This document shows positions 34,457 through 42,716 of a stretch of 64,000 nucleotides of DNA, in pieces. Under the pieces are notes generated by a model. It worked only from the letters and a program-made list of their open reading frames with translations. It did no database searches and had not been told where the DNA came from. This stretch comes from an uncultured Lachnospiraceae bacterium. GTDB lineage: Bacteria > Bacillota > Clostridia > Lachnospirales > Lachnospiraceae. Position 1 is the first letter of the stretch; every line of letters starts with the position of its first letter. The DNA lies in assembly GCA_934402515.1 (NCBI GenBank), contig CAKRTZ010000003.1:21099-85098 (forward strand). Reading direction: 5' to 3'. The translations under genes were made by a program, and so were the position numbers.

Positions 34457-34496
34457 GGTGATGCTTGGTTTTCACAACCAGGTATCGCCTTTTTTT
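34457..34496 (+). terminator. Terminator of the sugar operon
   Basis: GGTGAT...TGGTT loop AACCA...ATCGCC followed by TTTTTTT. The stem has one G-T wobble and internal mismatches. Confidence 0.75.
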
Positions 34497-34685
34497 CGGA
34501 AAGCTTTCCCTCAATTAGTTCTCTCGTCCATATTCACGATATAATATAGTTTTCTGACAATAACTTTACAAATATACAAAATTATTCTACACTTACTCAA
34601 TAAGAAACGAGAATTCTCACATCTGCGTTCCGGAAAGACTCTTTTATCACATCGATTATGTAACAATTTATGTAACGAAGTCTAG
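34497..34685. other. AT-rich spacer before the restriction-gene remnant
   Basis: No coding sequence was recognised. It contains an isolated TATAAT (34540-34545) without a good -35 element. The stop codon TAG at 34683 marks where the open frame of the type III restriction fragment begins, so a deletion junction probably lies close to 34683-34700. Confidence 0.5.
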
Positions 34686-35312
34686 GGTGCAAAAGGAGAA
34701 GAAATTAATGAAGAAAAGCTGCTTAATAATCAGGATATTTTGGATGAAGTGACTCAGTTAATCAAAGGAATTCTTAATGATACAAAGGCTTCCAATATTA
34801 CTTCTTATGAAGTGATAAACGGATATGAATTAGATGAGCGAAATATCTTTGAGTTAGATACCATCACAGAGGCAGATTTTGAGCAGGAATGGAGAGTGTT
34901 CAAGGCAAAGGCTGACAGAAGTTCTGCCATGAATGAATATTACAAACTGGATAGTGAAGGTGAGTCGGAGTTTGCTCATAGACTGGAAAATAATGAAAAT
35001 ATATTACTTTTTACGAAACTGAAAAAAGGTGGTTTTGTAATTGACACACCTTATGGAAATTATAGCCCTGATTGGGCCGTGGTATGCCGTAAAGAAACAA
35101 CAAAAGACACGAATATTGGTATTTATTTTATAGTTGAAACTAAGATAAATAAAGAGTGGAGTAATCTTACTAATGTAGAAAAAACAAAAATTAAATGTGG
35201 CAAATTTCATTTTCAAGCAGTATCCGATACCACAAAATTTGACTGGGTGAAGAGTTATGATGATTTTTTAGATAAGTTTAAAGTTACCGATTCCAATAAA
35301 GAAACTTTATGA
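34686..35312 (+). pseudogene. 3' fragment of a type III restriction endonuclease (Res) gene
   Basis: About 208 codons are open with no credible start; in-frame initiation would need TTG 34740. The sequence shows the Res C-terminal nuclease domain: YKLDSEGESEFAHRLENNENILLF, then DTPYGNYSPDWAVV and IYFIVETKINK, i.e. the PD...ExK active-site pattern, and IKCGKFHFQAV. The helicase part (about 700 residues) and the mod methylase are missing. The stop is 11 bp before copy 2 of the 163-bp repeat. Confidence 0.8.
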
Positions 35313-35323
35313 TGGATAGATAT

Positions 35324-35486
35324 TTTCCCTGCATATTCCCCCAACTCCCACATAAAAATAAATAAGGAGCATTTCAGGGGGATTCCCATGAAAAAAATGC
35401 AGAAAGCGGACGGACAATCAAAGAAAAAAGGAACAGACTGGAGGCGTTCGGGCTTTGCCTGGATACTGACAGCGCTGTTCCTTTTT
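35324..35486 (+). repeat. 163-bp direct repeat, copy 2 (start of intact dacF)
   Basis: Equal to 27863-28025 except at two positions. Here it continues into the complete dacF gene, so this is the native context. Confidence 0.95.
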
Positions 35487-36647
35487 GTGTGTAGTGTGAC
35501 AGCATGGACAGGAGTGGTGCAGGCGGAGGGGGTGGAAGATACAACAACCGATATGGAGGCGGTGGACGGTGTGGTGCCTTCCACCTCCATCTTACTCATG
35601 GAGGCAAGCACAGGAAAAGTCATCAAGGAGCAGGATGCGGATGTGTGCAGACCCCCTGCCAGCGTCACCAAGGTAATGACCCTGCTGCTCACTTTTGAAA
35701 AACTCTCCCAGGGAAAAATCCACCTGACTGACGAAGTGACCACCAGCGCCAGAGCAAAATCCATGGGTGGATCCCAGGTCTTTCTAGAAGAAGGAGAAGT
35801 CCAGACGGTGGAGACGCTGATCAAGTGCATTGCGGTGGCATCCGGCAATGATGCCTCTGTCGCCATGGCTGAACACATCGCCGGCTCCGAGGAAGAATTT
35901 GTGAAACTGATGAACGAAAAAGCAGACCAGCTTGGCATGGAAAATACCCATTTTGTGGACTGCTGCGGACTGACGGACTCCACAGAGCATTACACCACTG
36001 CCCGGGATGTGGCACTGATGTCCAGGGAGTTAATCACTAAATACCCGGACATTTTTCACTATACCACTATCTGGATGGAGGATATCACTCACACCACCGC
36101 CAGAGGGAGCAGTAACTTTACCCTTTCCAGCACCAATAAATTGTTAAAGCAATATCAATGGGCAAACGGACTGAAGACCGGATTTACTTCCCGTGCCAAA
36201 TATTGTATTACCGCCACCGCCTGCAAGGATGAGATTGAGCTGATTGCAGTGGTGATGGGTGCAGAGACCAAGGAAGTGCGGAACCAGACGGCAATTGAAC
36301 TATTCAATTACGGCTACAGCGTCAGCAATCTATATATAGATGCCAACCAGGATACCCTGGAGCCTGTCCCGGTGGAAGGTGGGGTAGAGGACACCGTTTC
36401 CGTCTATATTGAAGAGCCTTTCCGGTATCTGGATATTGACGGAAATGATTTAAATCAGATTGAAAAGACCCTCCAACTCCCGGAGAAAGTAACCGCCCCG
36501 GTGGAGGAAGGAGCGGTAGCAGGCAGAGTGGTATACCGGCTGGGAGAGAAAGAAATCGGTTCGGTCTGTGTCCTTTACGGAAATCCGGTGGAACAGGCGT
36601 TTTATCTGGACTATCTGAAAAAGACCATCCATACTTTTTTCCTTTAA
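35388..36647 (+). CDS. dacF: D-alanyl-D-alanine carboxypeptidase (PBP5/DacF type)
   Basis: A 419-aa exported penicillin-binding protein of family S11, trimming the terminal D-Ala of peptidoglycan stem peptides. A signal/membrane segment lies at about 21-42. The catalytic motifs are PASVTKVM (SxxK), ASGNDASVAM (SxN) and GLKTGFTS (KTG). The C-terminal part (about 300-419) is the PBP5_C beta domain plus an amphipathic end for membrane contact. The start follows AAGGAGCATTTCAGGGGGATTCCC. The first 33 codons are duplicated at 27927. Symbol given by family similarity. Confidence 0.9.
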   Translation: MKKMQKADGQSKKKGTDWRRSGFAWILTALFLFVCSVTAWTGVVQAEGVEDTTTDMEAVDGVVPSTSILLMEASTGKVIKEQDADVCRPPASVTKVMTLLLTFEKLSQGKIHLTDEVTTSARAKSMGGSQVFLEEGEVQTVETLIKCIAVASGNDASVAMAEHIAGSEEEFVKLMNEKADQLGMENTHFVDCCGLTDSTEHYTTARDVALMSRELITKYPDIFHYTTIWMEDITHTTARGSSNFTLSSTNKLLKQYQWANGLKTGFTSRAKYCITATACKDEIELIAVVMGAETKEVRNQTAIELFNYGYSVSNLYIDANQDTLEPVPVEGGVEDTVSVYIEEPFRYLDIDGNDLNQIEKTLQLPEKVTAPVEEGAVAGRVVYRLGEKEIGSVCVLYGNPVEQAFYLDYLKKTIHTFFL

Positions 36648-36651
36648 AGAT

Positions 36652-36679
36652 TTGCGTAAAAGGGAAAAGATGCTATAAT
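36652..36679 (+). promoter_or_regulatory. Promoter of the inositol-monophosphatase-family gene
   Basis: TTGCGT (36652-36657), 16 bp, TATAAT (36674-36679) with an extended TGC before the -10. It lies 55 bp before the ATG. Confidence 0.75.
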
Positions 36680-36733
36680 AGACGGAAATCGGAGAAGATG
36701 TGCAGTCCCTCATGCACAGAAAGGAAGAATACT

Positions 36734-37585
36734 ATGTACGAGAAAGAATGTACGTTTTTACAAAATACAGCAAAGATGGCACTTCGGAAATATTTGTCTG
36801 CCCCTAAAGATGTCAAGGCAAAAGCCGAATATGATGTGGTGACTGCCGTAGATACCAATGTGGAACAGTTTGTGATGGAGGAAATCCGCCGCAATTATCC
36901 CAAGGACACCATCCTCAGCGAGGAATCCCATCCCACGGAAGGATTGGGAAAACGCACCTGGGTGCTTGACCCCATTGACGGCACCTGGAATTTTATGGGA
37001 GGTTCCCCACTATTCGGCTTTCAGGGAGCTTTCTGCGTGGATGGCAAACCGGTGGTGTCTGTGATTATTCTCCCCATGCTGCGGGAAGAATATTATGCCA
37101 TCAAGGGAAAAGGCGCTTACTGTAACGGTAAAAAAATTACCGTGTCACCCAAAGAAAATCTTCATCAGACTATTGTGAGTTTCAGTGATTATAATCATGA
37201 ACAGCCCTTGGAAAAACAGCCAGTTTACCAGATGCAGCAGCGCCTTTACAATAAAATCGGACGGCTGAGAGGGTTCGGTGCCTCCTGCTTTGATCTTACC
37301 AGTGTGGCAAGTGGGCGTACCGATGCCTATGTACTGGTAACCCACAACCTCTGGGATATCCTCCCCGGTGCGTTCCTCTGCAAAGAGGCAGGTGCCAGTG
37401 TCTGCGACATCACCGGACGGAAATACCAGACAAACGCCGATGGCATTGTGGTTGCCAACTCAGAAAAACTGAAAAATGTGATTGTGTCTGCCATTACCGG
37501 TAAAAGCAGTAAGCCCCGGAGACGAAACAACCGTAACAACAAGACAGGTAACAATCCCAACAACGGCAAAGCCGGGAAAGAATAG
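36734..37585 (+). CDS. Inositol monophosphatase family protein
   Basis: A 283-aa Mg-dependent phosphatase. Metal-binding ILSEES and DPIDGTWNFMGG (the DPxDGT motif) are present, as is WDILPGAFLCKEAGASVCDITG, the third conserved block. Substrates in bacteria include inositol phosphate, fructose-1,6-bisphosphate or PAP; the sequence does not decide. The C-terminal ~30 residues are Arg/Asn/Lys-rich (SSKPRRRNNRNNKTGNN) and look like a disordered, possibly nucleic-acid-binding tail, which is unusual for the family. Confidence 0.9.
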   Translation: MYEKECTFLQNTAKMALRKYLSAPKDVKAKAEYDVVTAVDTNVEQFVMEEIRRNYPKDTILSEESHPTEGLGKRTWVLDPIDGTWNFMGGSPLFGFQGAFCVDGKPVVSVIILPMLREEYYAIKGKGAYCNGKKITVSPKENLHQTIVSFSDYNHEQPLEKQPVYQMQQRLYNKIGRLRGFGASCFDLTSVASGRTDAYVLVTHNLWDILPGAFLCKEAGASVCDITGRKYQTNADGIVVANSEKLKNVIVSAITGKSSKPRRRNNRNNKTGNNPNNGKAGKE

Positions 37586-37590
37586 GATTT

Positions 37591-38469
37591 ATGTGGATAG
37601 GACTCCTTATTGTCTTAGGATTTTTTATATTGTACGCAGTGGTGAGCTGGATTCACTGCATGATTGGCTTTCGGAAGAATCGTTTTACCTTCCGGGATGC
37701 CAGAATTAAGGAATCCTGCCGGATGGTAGTACTTTCGGATTTGCATGGCAGAGCCTTTGGCAAAAACAGTGAAAAGCTGATTCGTGCCATCGAGGAGGAA
37801 AAACCGGATGCTGTTCTCATTACCGGAGATATGATTACTGCCACGAAAGACTGCAATTACACAGTAGCGTTATCCGTCTGCGAGCAGCTGGCAAAGAAAT
37901 ATCCCGTTTACTATGCCCTGGGAAATCACGAGCAGAAATGGAAAGAGCGCACTTATAAATTTGGCAATGTGTACCGGGAATACGAGCAGGAATTGAAAAA
38001 TGCCGGGGTACAGATTCTGGAAAACCAGCATGTTTTATTGCCCAAATTTGGAATCGCCATTTACGGGCTTTGTGTGAATCATGATATCTATTACAAACGG
38101 CTGACGGAGGTACCCATGGAAACCACCTATCTGCCGGAACTACTGGGAAAACCGGAGGAAGGGATGTACCGTGTCCTTCTGGCGCACAATCCCGATTATT
38201 TCCCCTATTACGCCGCCTGGGGAGCGGATTTGACCCTGTCCGGGCATGTACACGGGGGCATTGTGAATTTCCCGGGACTGGGTGGCGTCATTGCTCCTTC
38301 CTTAAGGCTTTTCCCAAAATATGATGCGGGGCTTTTCAACGAGGGAAAGGCACAAATGGTGTTAAGCCGGGGACTGGGAACCCATACCTTACCGGTACGG
38401 GTGTGGAATCCGGCGGAACTGATCTGCCTGGAACTGACTCCTGAGAAAAATCAGAATACAAAAAAGTAA
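37591..38469 (+). CDS. Metallophosphoesterase, YkuE-like
   Basis: A 292-aa protein with an N-terminal membrane anchor (about 3-22) and a calcineurin-type domain: VVLSDLHGRAFG, VLITGDMI, ALGNHEQKW, LAHNPDYF and LSGHVHGG hold the di-metal ligands. It resembles YkuE-type membrane phosphodiesterases. It begins 5 bp after the preceding stop, so both genes form an operon. Substrate unknown. Confidence 0.9.
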   Translation: MWIGLLIVLGFFILYAVVSWIHCMIGFRKNRFTFRDARIKESCRMVVLSDLHGRAFGKNSEKLIRAIEEEKPDAVLITGDMITATKDCNYTVALSVCEQLAKKYPVYYALGNHEQKWKERTYKFGNVYREYEQELKNAGVQILENQHVLLPKFGIAIYGLCVNHDIYYKRLTEVPMETTYLPELLGKPEEGMYRVLLAHNPDYFPYYAAWGADLTLSGHVHGGIVNFPGLGGVIAPSLRLFPKYDAGLFNEGKAQMVLSRGLGTHTLPVRVWNPAELICLELTPEKNQNTKK

Positions 38470-38490
38470 ATCCAAAAGAACAGGCGTTCC

Positions 38491-38519
38491 TTGTGTTTTA
38501 CACTTAATTTTGCTACAAT
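38491..38519 (+). promoter_or_regulatory. scpA promoter
   Basis: TTGTGT (38491-38496), 17 bp, TACAAT (38514-38519) preceded by TGC (extended -10). Confidence 0.65.
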
Positions 38520-38553
38520 ATCTTGTGGTTTGATAGCGAGTAGGAGAAAACAC

Positions 38554-39303
38554 ATGGCAATTCCTGTAAAACTGGAAGTATTTGAAGGTCCCCTCGACCT
38601 GTTACTTCATTTAATTGATAAAAATAAAATTGATATTTACGATATTCCCATCGCGGAGATTACGGAGCAGTATCTGGATTACATCCGGAAAATGCAGACG
38701 GAAGACATGAACGTGATGAGCGAATTTCTTGTGATGGCGGCGACCCTGCTGGATATTAAGTGCAAAATGCTGTTACCCAGAGAGGTGAACGAGGAGGGGG
38801 AAGAAGAAGACCCCAGAGCGGAACTGGTGGAGCGTCTGTTGGAGTACAAAATGTACAAATACATGGCATATGAGCTGAAAGACCGCCAGATGGATGCAGG
38901 ACAGGTATTATACCGTGCCAAGAACCTTCCCAAGGAAGTAGCATCCTACCGTCCGCCTTTAAATTACGAGGAACTTTTGGGAGATTTGACCTTAAATAAA
39001 TTGCAGGACATTTTTCAGTCCATGTTAAAACGCCAGGAGGATAAAATCGACCCCGTCCGCTCCAATTTCGGCAAAATCGAAAAGGACGAGATTGATATGG
39101 ATGCCAAAATGGTGTACATTGAGGATTATGTACGCAGCCACCGGACCTTTAGTTTCCGGAATCTGTTGGAAAAACAACACAGCAAGGTGGAAATCATCGT
39201 GACTTTTATGGTTATTCTGGAAATGATGAAACTGGGGCGGATTGGAATCGTCCAGGAGAATCTTTTTGATGATATTCAGATTACCGTGAAGGATGTGGCG
39301 TAA
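38554..39303 (+). CDS. scpA: Segregation and condensation protein A
   Basis: A 249-aa kleisin that links SMC dimers with ScpB for chromosome organisation. It begins MAIPVKLEVFEGPLDLLLHLI, the family hallmark, followed by DIYDIPIAEITEQYL. The ATG at 38554 is behind TAGGAGAAAACAC; the upstream in-frame extension to 38491 is discarded. scpB follows after 35 bp as in most Firmicutes. Confidence 0.96.
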   Translation: MAIPVKLEVFEGPLDLLLHLIDKNKIDIYDIPIAEITEQYLDYIRKMQTEDMNVMSEFLVMAATLLDIKCKMLLPREVNEEGEEEDPRAELVERLLEYKMYKYMAYELKDRQMDAGQVLYRAKNLPKEVASYRPPLNYEELLGDLTLNKLQDIFQSMLKRQEDKIDPVRSNFGKIEKDEIDMDAKMVYIEDYVRSHRTFSFRNLLEKQHSKVEIIVTFMVILEMMKLGRIGIVQENLFDDIQITVKDVA

Positions 39304-39338
39304 TTTCACAAAGAGGTACATAGCAGGAGCATAGAGGG

Positions 39339-39908
39339 ATGGAAAGAGCAAAGGCGCAAGCCGTGATCGAGGCAATTCTGTTTGCCATGGGGGAATCTGT
39401 GGAGATTTCCAGACTGGCAGATGTCATTGAAGAAGATAAAAAGGCAACGAAACAAATATTGAATGAGATGGCGGAACAATACCAGGCGGAAAACCGGGGA
39501 ATTTCTCTGATTTGGCTGGAGGACAGCGTGCAGTTATGTTCTAAAGGGGAACTTTATGAGTATCTGATTAAGATTGCCAAAGCCCCCAGAAAAGTGGTTC
39601 TTACCGATTCTCTGATGGAAACCCTTTCCATCATTGCCTACAAGCAGCCCATTACAAGACTGGAAATTGAGAAGATTCGTGGTGTCAGCTGTGACCACGC
39701 CATCAATCGGCTTTTGGAATATGAACTGATTACGGAACTGGGGCGAAAGGATGCGCCAGGGCGTCCCCTATTGTTTGGAACCACGGAACAATTTTTACGA
39801 AGTTTCGGCGTGAAGTCTCTGGAGGAACTGCCGGAGGTCAGCACCGTACAGTTGGAAGAATTCAAACAGCAGGCCGAAGAAGAAATAGATATGACATTGG
39901 AAATTTAA
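39339..39908 (+). CDS. scpB: Segregation and condensation protein B
   Basis: A 189-aa dimeric two-winged-helix partner of ScpA. Typical blocks: AVIEAILFAMGESVEISRLADV, KAPRKVVLTDSLMETLSIIAYKQPITRLEIEKIRGV and GRKDAPGRPLLFGTTEQFL. It completes the SMC-ScpAB complex locus. Confidence 0.96.
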   Translation: MERAKAQAVIEAILFAMGESVEISRLADVIEEDKKATKQILNEMAEQYQAENRGISLIWLEDSVQLCSKGELYEYLIKIAKAPRKVVLTDSLMETLSIIAYKQPITRLEIEKIRGVSCDHAINRLLEYELITELGRKDAPGRPLLFGTTEQFLRSFGVKSLEELPEVSTVQLEEFKQQAEEEIDMTLEI

Positions 39909-39970
39909 TGAGAAAACAACGCTCCCTGATTTGCTTATGATGGGAGCGTATTTTGCTTACAGGAGAACCT

Positions 39971-42643
39971 ATGAACAGACAGTGTGTACTTGGAATTGTT
40001 GCCCATGTGGATGCAGGGAAAACTACCTTGACAGAGGGCATGTTATATGAGAGTGGTACCATCCGCAAAGCAGGACGGGTCGACCATGGAGATGCCTTCC
40101 TGGATACGGATGCCATGGAAAAAGACCGGGGCATTACCATTTTTTCCAAGCAGGCGCGGATGCAGTACAAAGAACTGGATATTACCATCCTGGATACGCC
40201 GGGCCATGTGGACTTTGGTGCCGAGATGGAGCGAACTCTTCAGGTACTGGACTACTGCATTCTGGTCATCAGCGGTGCCGACGGGGTGCAGGCACACACG
40301 GAAACTCTTTGGAAACTGTTAAGACGCTATGAAATTCCCACCTTTCTTTTCATTAACAAAATGGATCAGCCCGGAACGGACCGGGAGGCGTTGCTGACTT
40401 CTTTGCAGAAAAAACTGGACAGCCGCTGTGTGGACTTTACCGGCATTTCCATAAAAGAAGAACAGATTGTGGCAGAAGGGGTGGATTTACAAACTTTTGA
40501 GGAGGCGGCAGCCACCTGCAATGAAGAAGTGTTAACCGCCTATCTGGAAACGGGAAAAATAGAACCCCTGCAGTTACGGGAGTTAATCGCAGACCGGGAA
40601 CTGTTCCCCTGTTTCTTTGGCTCTGCCCTGAAAATGGAAGGGGTTACAGAATTGTTAGACGGTCTTGATTCCCTTGTGCTCTCAAAAGAATACGGGCAGG
40701 AATTTGCTGCCAGGATTTATAAAATTTCCAGGGATGAGCAGAAAAACCGTCTGACCTGGATGAAAATTACCGGAGGAAGTCTGAAGGTACGCAGTGTGCT
40801 GGGAGAGGCACAGGAAAAAGTGACACAGATTCGTCTTTATTCTGGGGAAAAATATACTACCACAGAGGAAGTACAAGCCGGAACCATCTGTGCTGTATTG
40901 GGACTGGACAGCACGAAAAGCGGGCAGAGCCTGGGGGCTGAGGAGGAAAGAATGGAACCGGTCTTAGAGCCGGTCATCACCTATCGCCTGGAACTGCCAC
41001 CGGAAGTGGATGCCTCCCAGATGTTACCAAAACTTAAGGAAATTGAGGAAGAGGAACCGGAACTGCATATTCTCTGGGATGAGCAGTTAAAGGAAATCCA
41101 GGCACAGCTTATGGGTGAGGTACAGATTGAAATCCTCAAACGCCAGATATGGGAGCGTTTCAAGGTGGAAGTTACCTTTGGAACGGGACGGATTGTGTAC
41201 CGGGAAACCATCGGCAACACGGTGGAAGGGGTGGGACACTTTGAACCTCTCCGCCATTATGCGGAAGTGCATCTGCTATTAGAACCGGGGGAACTGGGGA
41301 GCGGACTACAGTTTTTCTCTGACTGCAGTGAGGATGTGCTGGATAAAAACTGGCAGAGACTGATTCGCACCCATTTAGAGGAACGCACCCACCGGGGCGT
41401 TTTGCTAGGTGCCCCCATTACGGATATGCGGATTACCCTTTTGACCGGGCGTGCCCATCCCAAGCATACGGAGGGCGGTGATTTCCGTCAGGCAACCTAT
41501 CGCGCCATCCGGCAGGGACTGATGCAGGCAGAAAATCTTCTGTTGGAGCCTTATTACAGTTACCGTCTGCAAATTCCCGAAAGTGTGATTGGACGGGCAA
41601 TGAGTGATTTGGAGCGGAAAAGTGCCTCCTGCCGCATCGAGAATACGGCAGACGGGCAGGCATATTTAAGTGGTTCTGGACCGGTATCCACCTTAAACGG
41701 CTACCAGACCGAGGTGGTGGCTTACACGAAGGGACTGGGAAAATTTACCTGTGAACTGGCGGGGTATGCCCCCTGTCACAACACCCAGGAGGTTTTGGAA
41801 CAGTCCACCTATGACCCGGAGGCAGATGTGCGGAATCCTTCCTCCTCTGTATTCTGTGCCCACGGCGCAGGCTTTATTGTACCTTGGAACGAAGTACAGG
41901 ACTACATGCACTTGGAGGCAGTGTACCAGAACCCGGAGGCGGGAATCCGTAAAGAAGAAAAGGAGCCGGTGGTGTACAGCCGCAGTGCCCATGCCGTGGA
42001 AAAATGGATTGGCACCGAGGAAGTGGACGAGATTCTCAGCCGGACGCTTTATGCCAACCGGAAGAAAGAGTTCATTCCCCATAAGGGAATCCGCAGCCGG
42101 AGAGTCATCACGGCACCGGAACCCAGGGAAGTGGAATACCGTCCCAGTACTGATATCAGGGAAGAATATCTCCTGGTGGATGGCTACAATGTCATCCATG
42201 CCTGGAAGGAACTACGGGAGCTGTCCCAGCGTAATATGGATAGTGCCAGGGATAAGCTGATGGACATTTTGTGCAACTATCAGGGAATGAAAAAATGTGA
42301 AGTCATTGTGGTGTTTGACGCTTACAAAGTGACGGGGCATGCCACCGATTACTTTGATTATCATAATATCCATGTGGTGTATACCAAGGAGGCGGAGACC
42401 GCCGACCAGTTTATTGAAAAATTTGCCCATTCCAATAAGGGCAGATACCGGATCCGGGTGGCCACCTCCGATGGACTGGAACAGATTATCATCAGAGGGC
42501 AGGGCTGTCTGCTGGTTTCCTCCAGGGAGTTTGAGGAGGAAGTGCGGGCTGCAGAACAGAACCTCCGGGAAGATTATCTGGAAAAGCAGAAAGGAAATGA
42601 TTGCTTTCATCACGTTAATGTGCTAAAATACACTGGATTGTAG
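39971..42643 (+). CDS. EF-G/TetM-like translational GTPase fused to a Rae1/YacP-like NYN ribonuclease domain
   Basis: An 890-aa protein. The start is the ATG at 39971 after ACAGGAGAACCT. The N-terminal GTPase has G1 AHVDAGKTTL, G2 DRGITI, G3 DTPGHVDFG and G4 NKMDQ, then EF-G-like domains II-V; it resembles TetM/TetW-type ribosome-protection factors. From about residue 731 a NYN/PIN-like domain begins: EEYLLVDGYNVIHAW, VIVVFDAYKV (about 780) and TKEAETADQFIEKFA (about 805), the acidic pattern of YacP/Rae1, which cuts mRNA in the ribosomal A site in Bacillus. The fusion suggests a factor that enters the A site and cleaves mRNA. Tetracycline resistance is not implied. Confidence 0.88.
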   Translation: MNRQCVLGIVAHVDAGKTTLTEGMLYESGTIRKAGRVDHGDAFLDTDAMEKDRGITIFSKQARMQYKELDITILDTPGHVDFGAEMERTLQVLDYCILVISGADGVQAHTETLWKLLRRYEIPTFLFINKMDQPGTDREALLTSLQKKLDSRCVDFTGISIKEEQIVAEGVDLQTFEEAAATCNEEVLTAYLETGKIEPLQLRELIADRELFPCFFGSALKMEGVTELLDGLDSLVLSKEYGQEFAARIYKISRDEQKNRLTWMKITGGSLKVRSVLGEAQEKVTQIRLYSGEKYTTTEEVQAGTICAVLGLDSTKSGQSLGAEEERMEPVLEPVITYRLELPPEVDASQMLPKLKEIEEEEPELHILWDEQLKEIQAQLMGEVQIEILKRQIWERFKVEVTFGTGRIVYRETIGNTVEGVGHFEPLRHYAEVHLLLEPGELGSGLQFFSDCSEDVLDKNWQRLIRTHLEERTHRGVLLGAPITDMRITLLTGRAHPKHTEGGDFRQATYRAIRQGLMQAENLLLEPYYSYRLQIPESVIGRAMSDLERKSASCRIENTADGQAYLSGSGPVSTLNGYQTEVVAYTKGLGKFTCELAGYAPCHNTQEVLEQSTYDPEADVRNPSSSVFCAHGAGFIVPWNEVQDYMHLEAVYQNPEAGIRKEEKEPVVYSRSAHAVEKWIGTEEVDEILSRTLYANRKKEFIPHKGIRSRRVITAPEPREVEYRPSTDIREEYLLVDGYNVIHAWKELRELSQRNMDSARDKLMDILCNYQGMKKCEVIVVFDAYKVTGHATDYFDYHNIHVVYTKEAETADQFIEKFAHSNKGRYRIRVATSDGLEQIIIRGQGCLLVSSREFEEEVRAAEQNLREDYLEKQKGNDCFHHVNVLKYTGL

Positions 42644-42650
42644 AAGATAC

Positions 42651-42713
42651 AAGGAGGAAAATCCTCTGCTCGTCAGAGGACTCGCATTTTGCTTTGCAAA
42701 ACAAGGAGGATTT
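42651..42713 (+). promoter_or_regulatory. Structured leader before the ABC_sub_bind importer
   Basis: AAGGAGGAAAATCCTC folds on itself. TCCTCTG/CAGAGGA (42662-42680) forms a second stem and TTTTGC/GCAAAA (42687-42701) a third, ending just before the true ribosome site AAGGAGG (42703-42709). Two identical AAGGAGG sequences, one buried, suggest control of translation or a small mobile repeat. No known riboswitch was recognised. Confidence 0.4.
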
Positions 42714-42716
42714 ATT

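Noticed and set aside
28000..35330. Composite transposon bounded by the 163-bp repeats
   Set aside because: The repeats are parts of dacF with no transposase, terminal inverted repeats or target-site duplication; homologous recombination explains them better.
41693..42199. 168-codon minus-strand frame inside the GTPase-NYN gene
   Set aside because: Shadow frame of the coding strand without supporting signals.
39971..42643. Tetracycline-resistance (ribosome protection) gene
   Set aside because: The GTPase is only TetM-like and carries a nuclease domain; it sits in a core locus after scpB, with no mobile features. Resistance is not supported.
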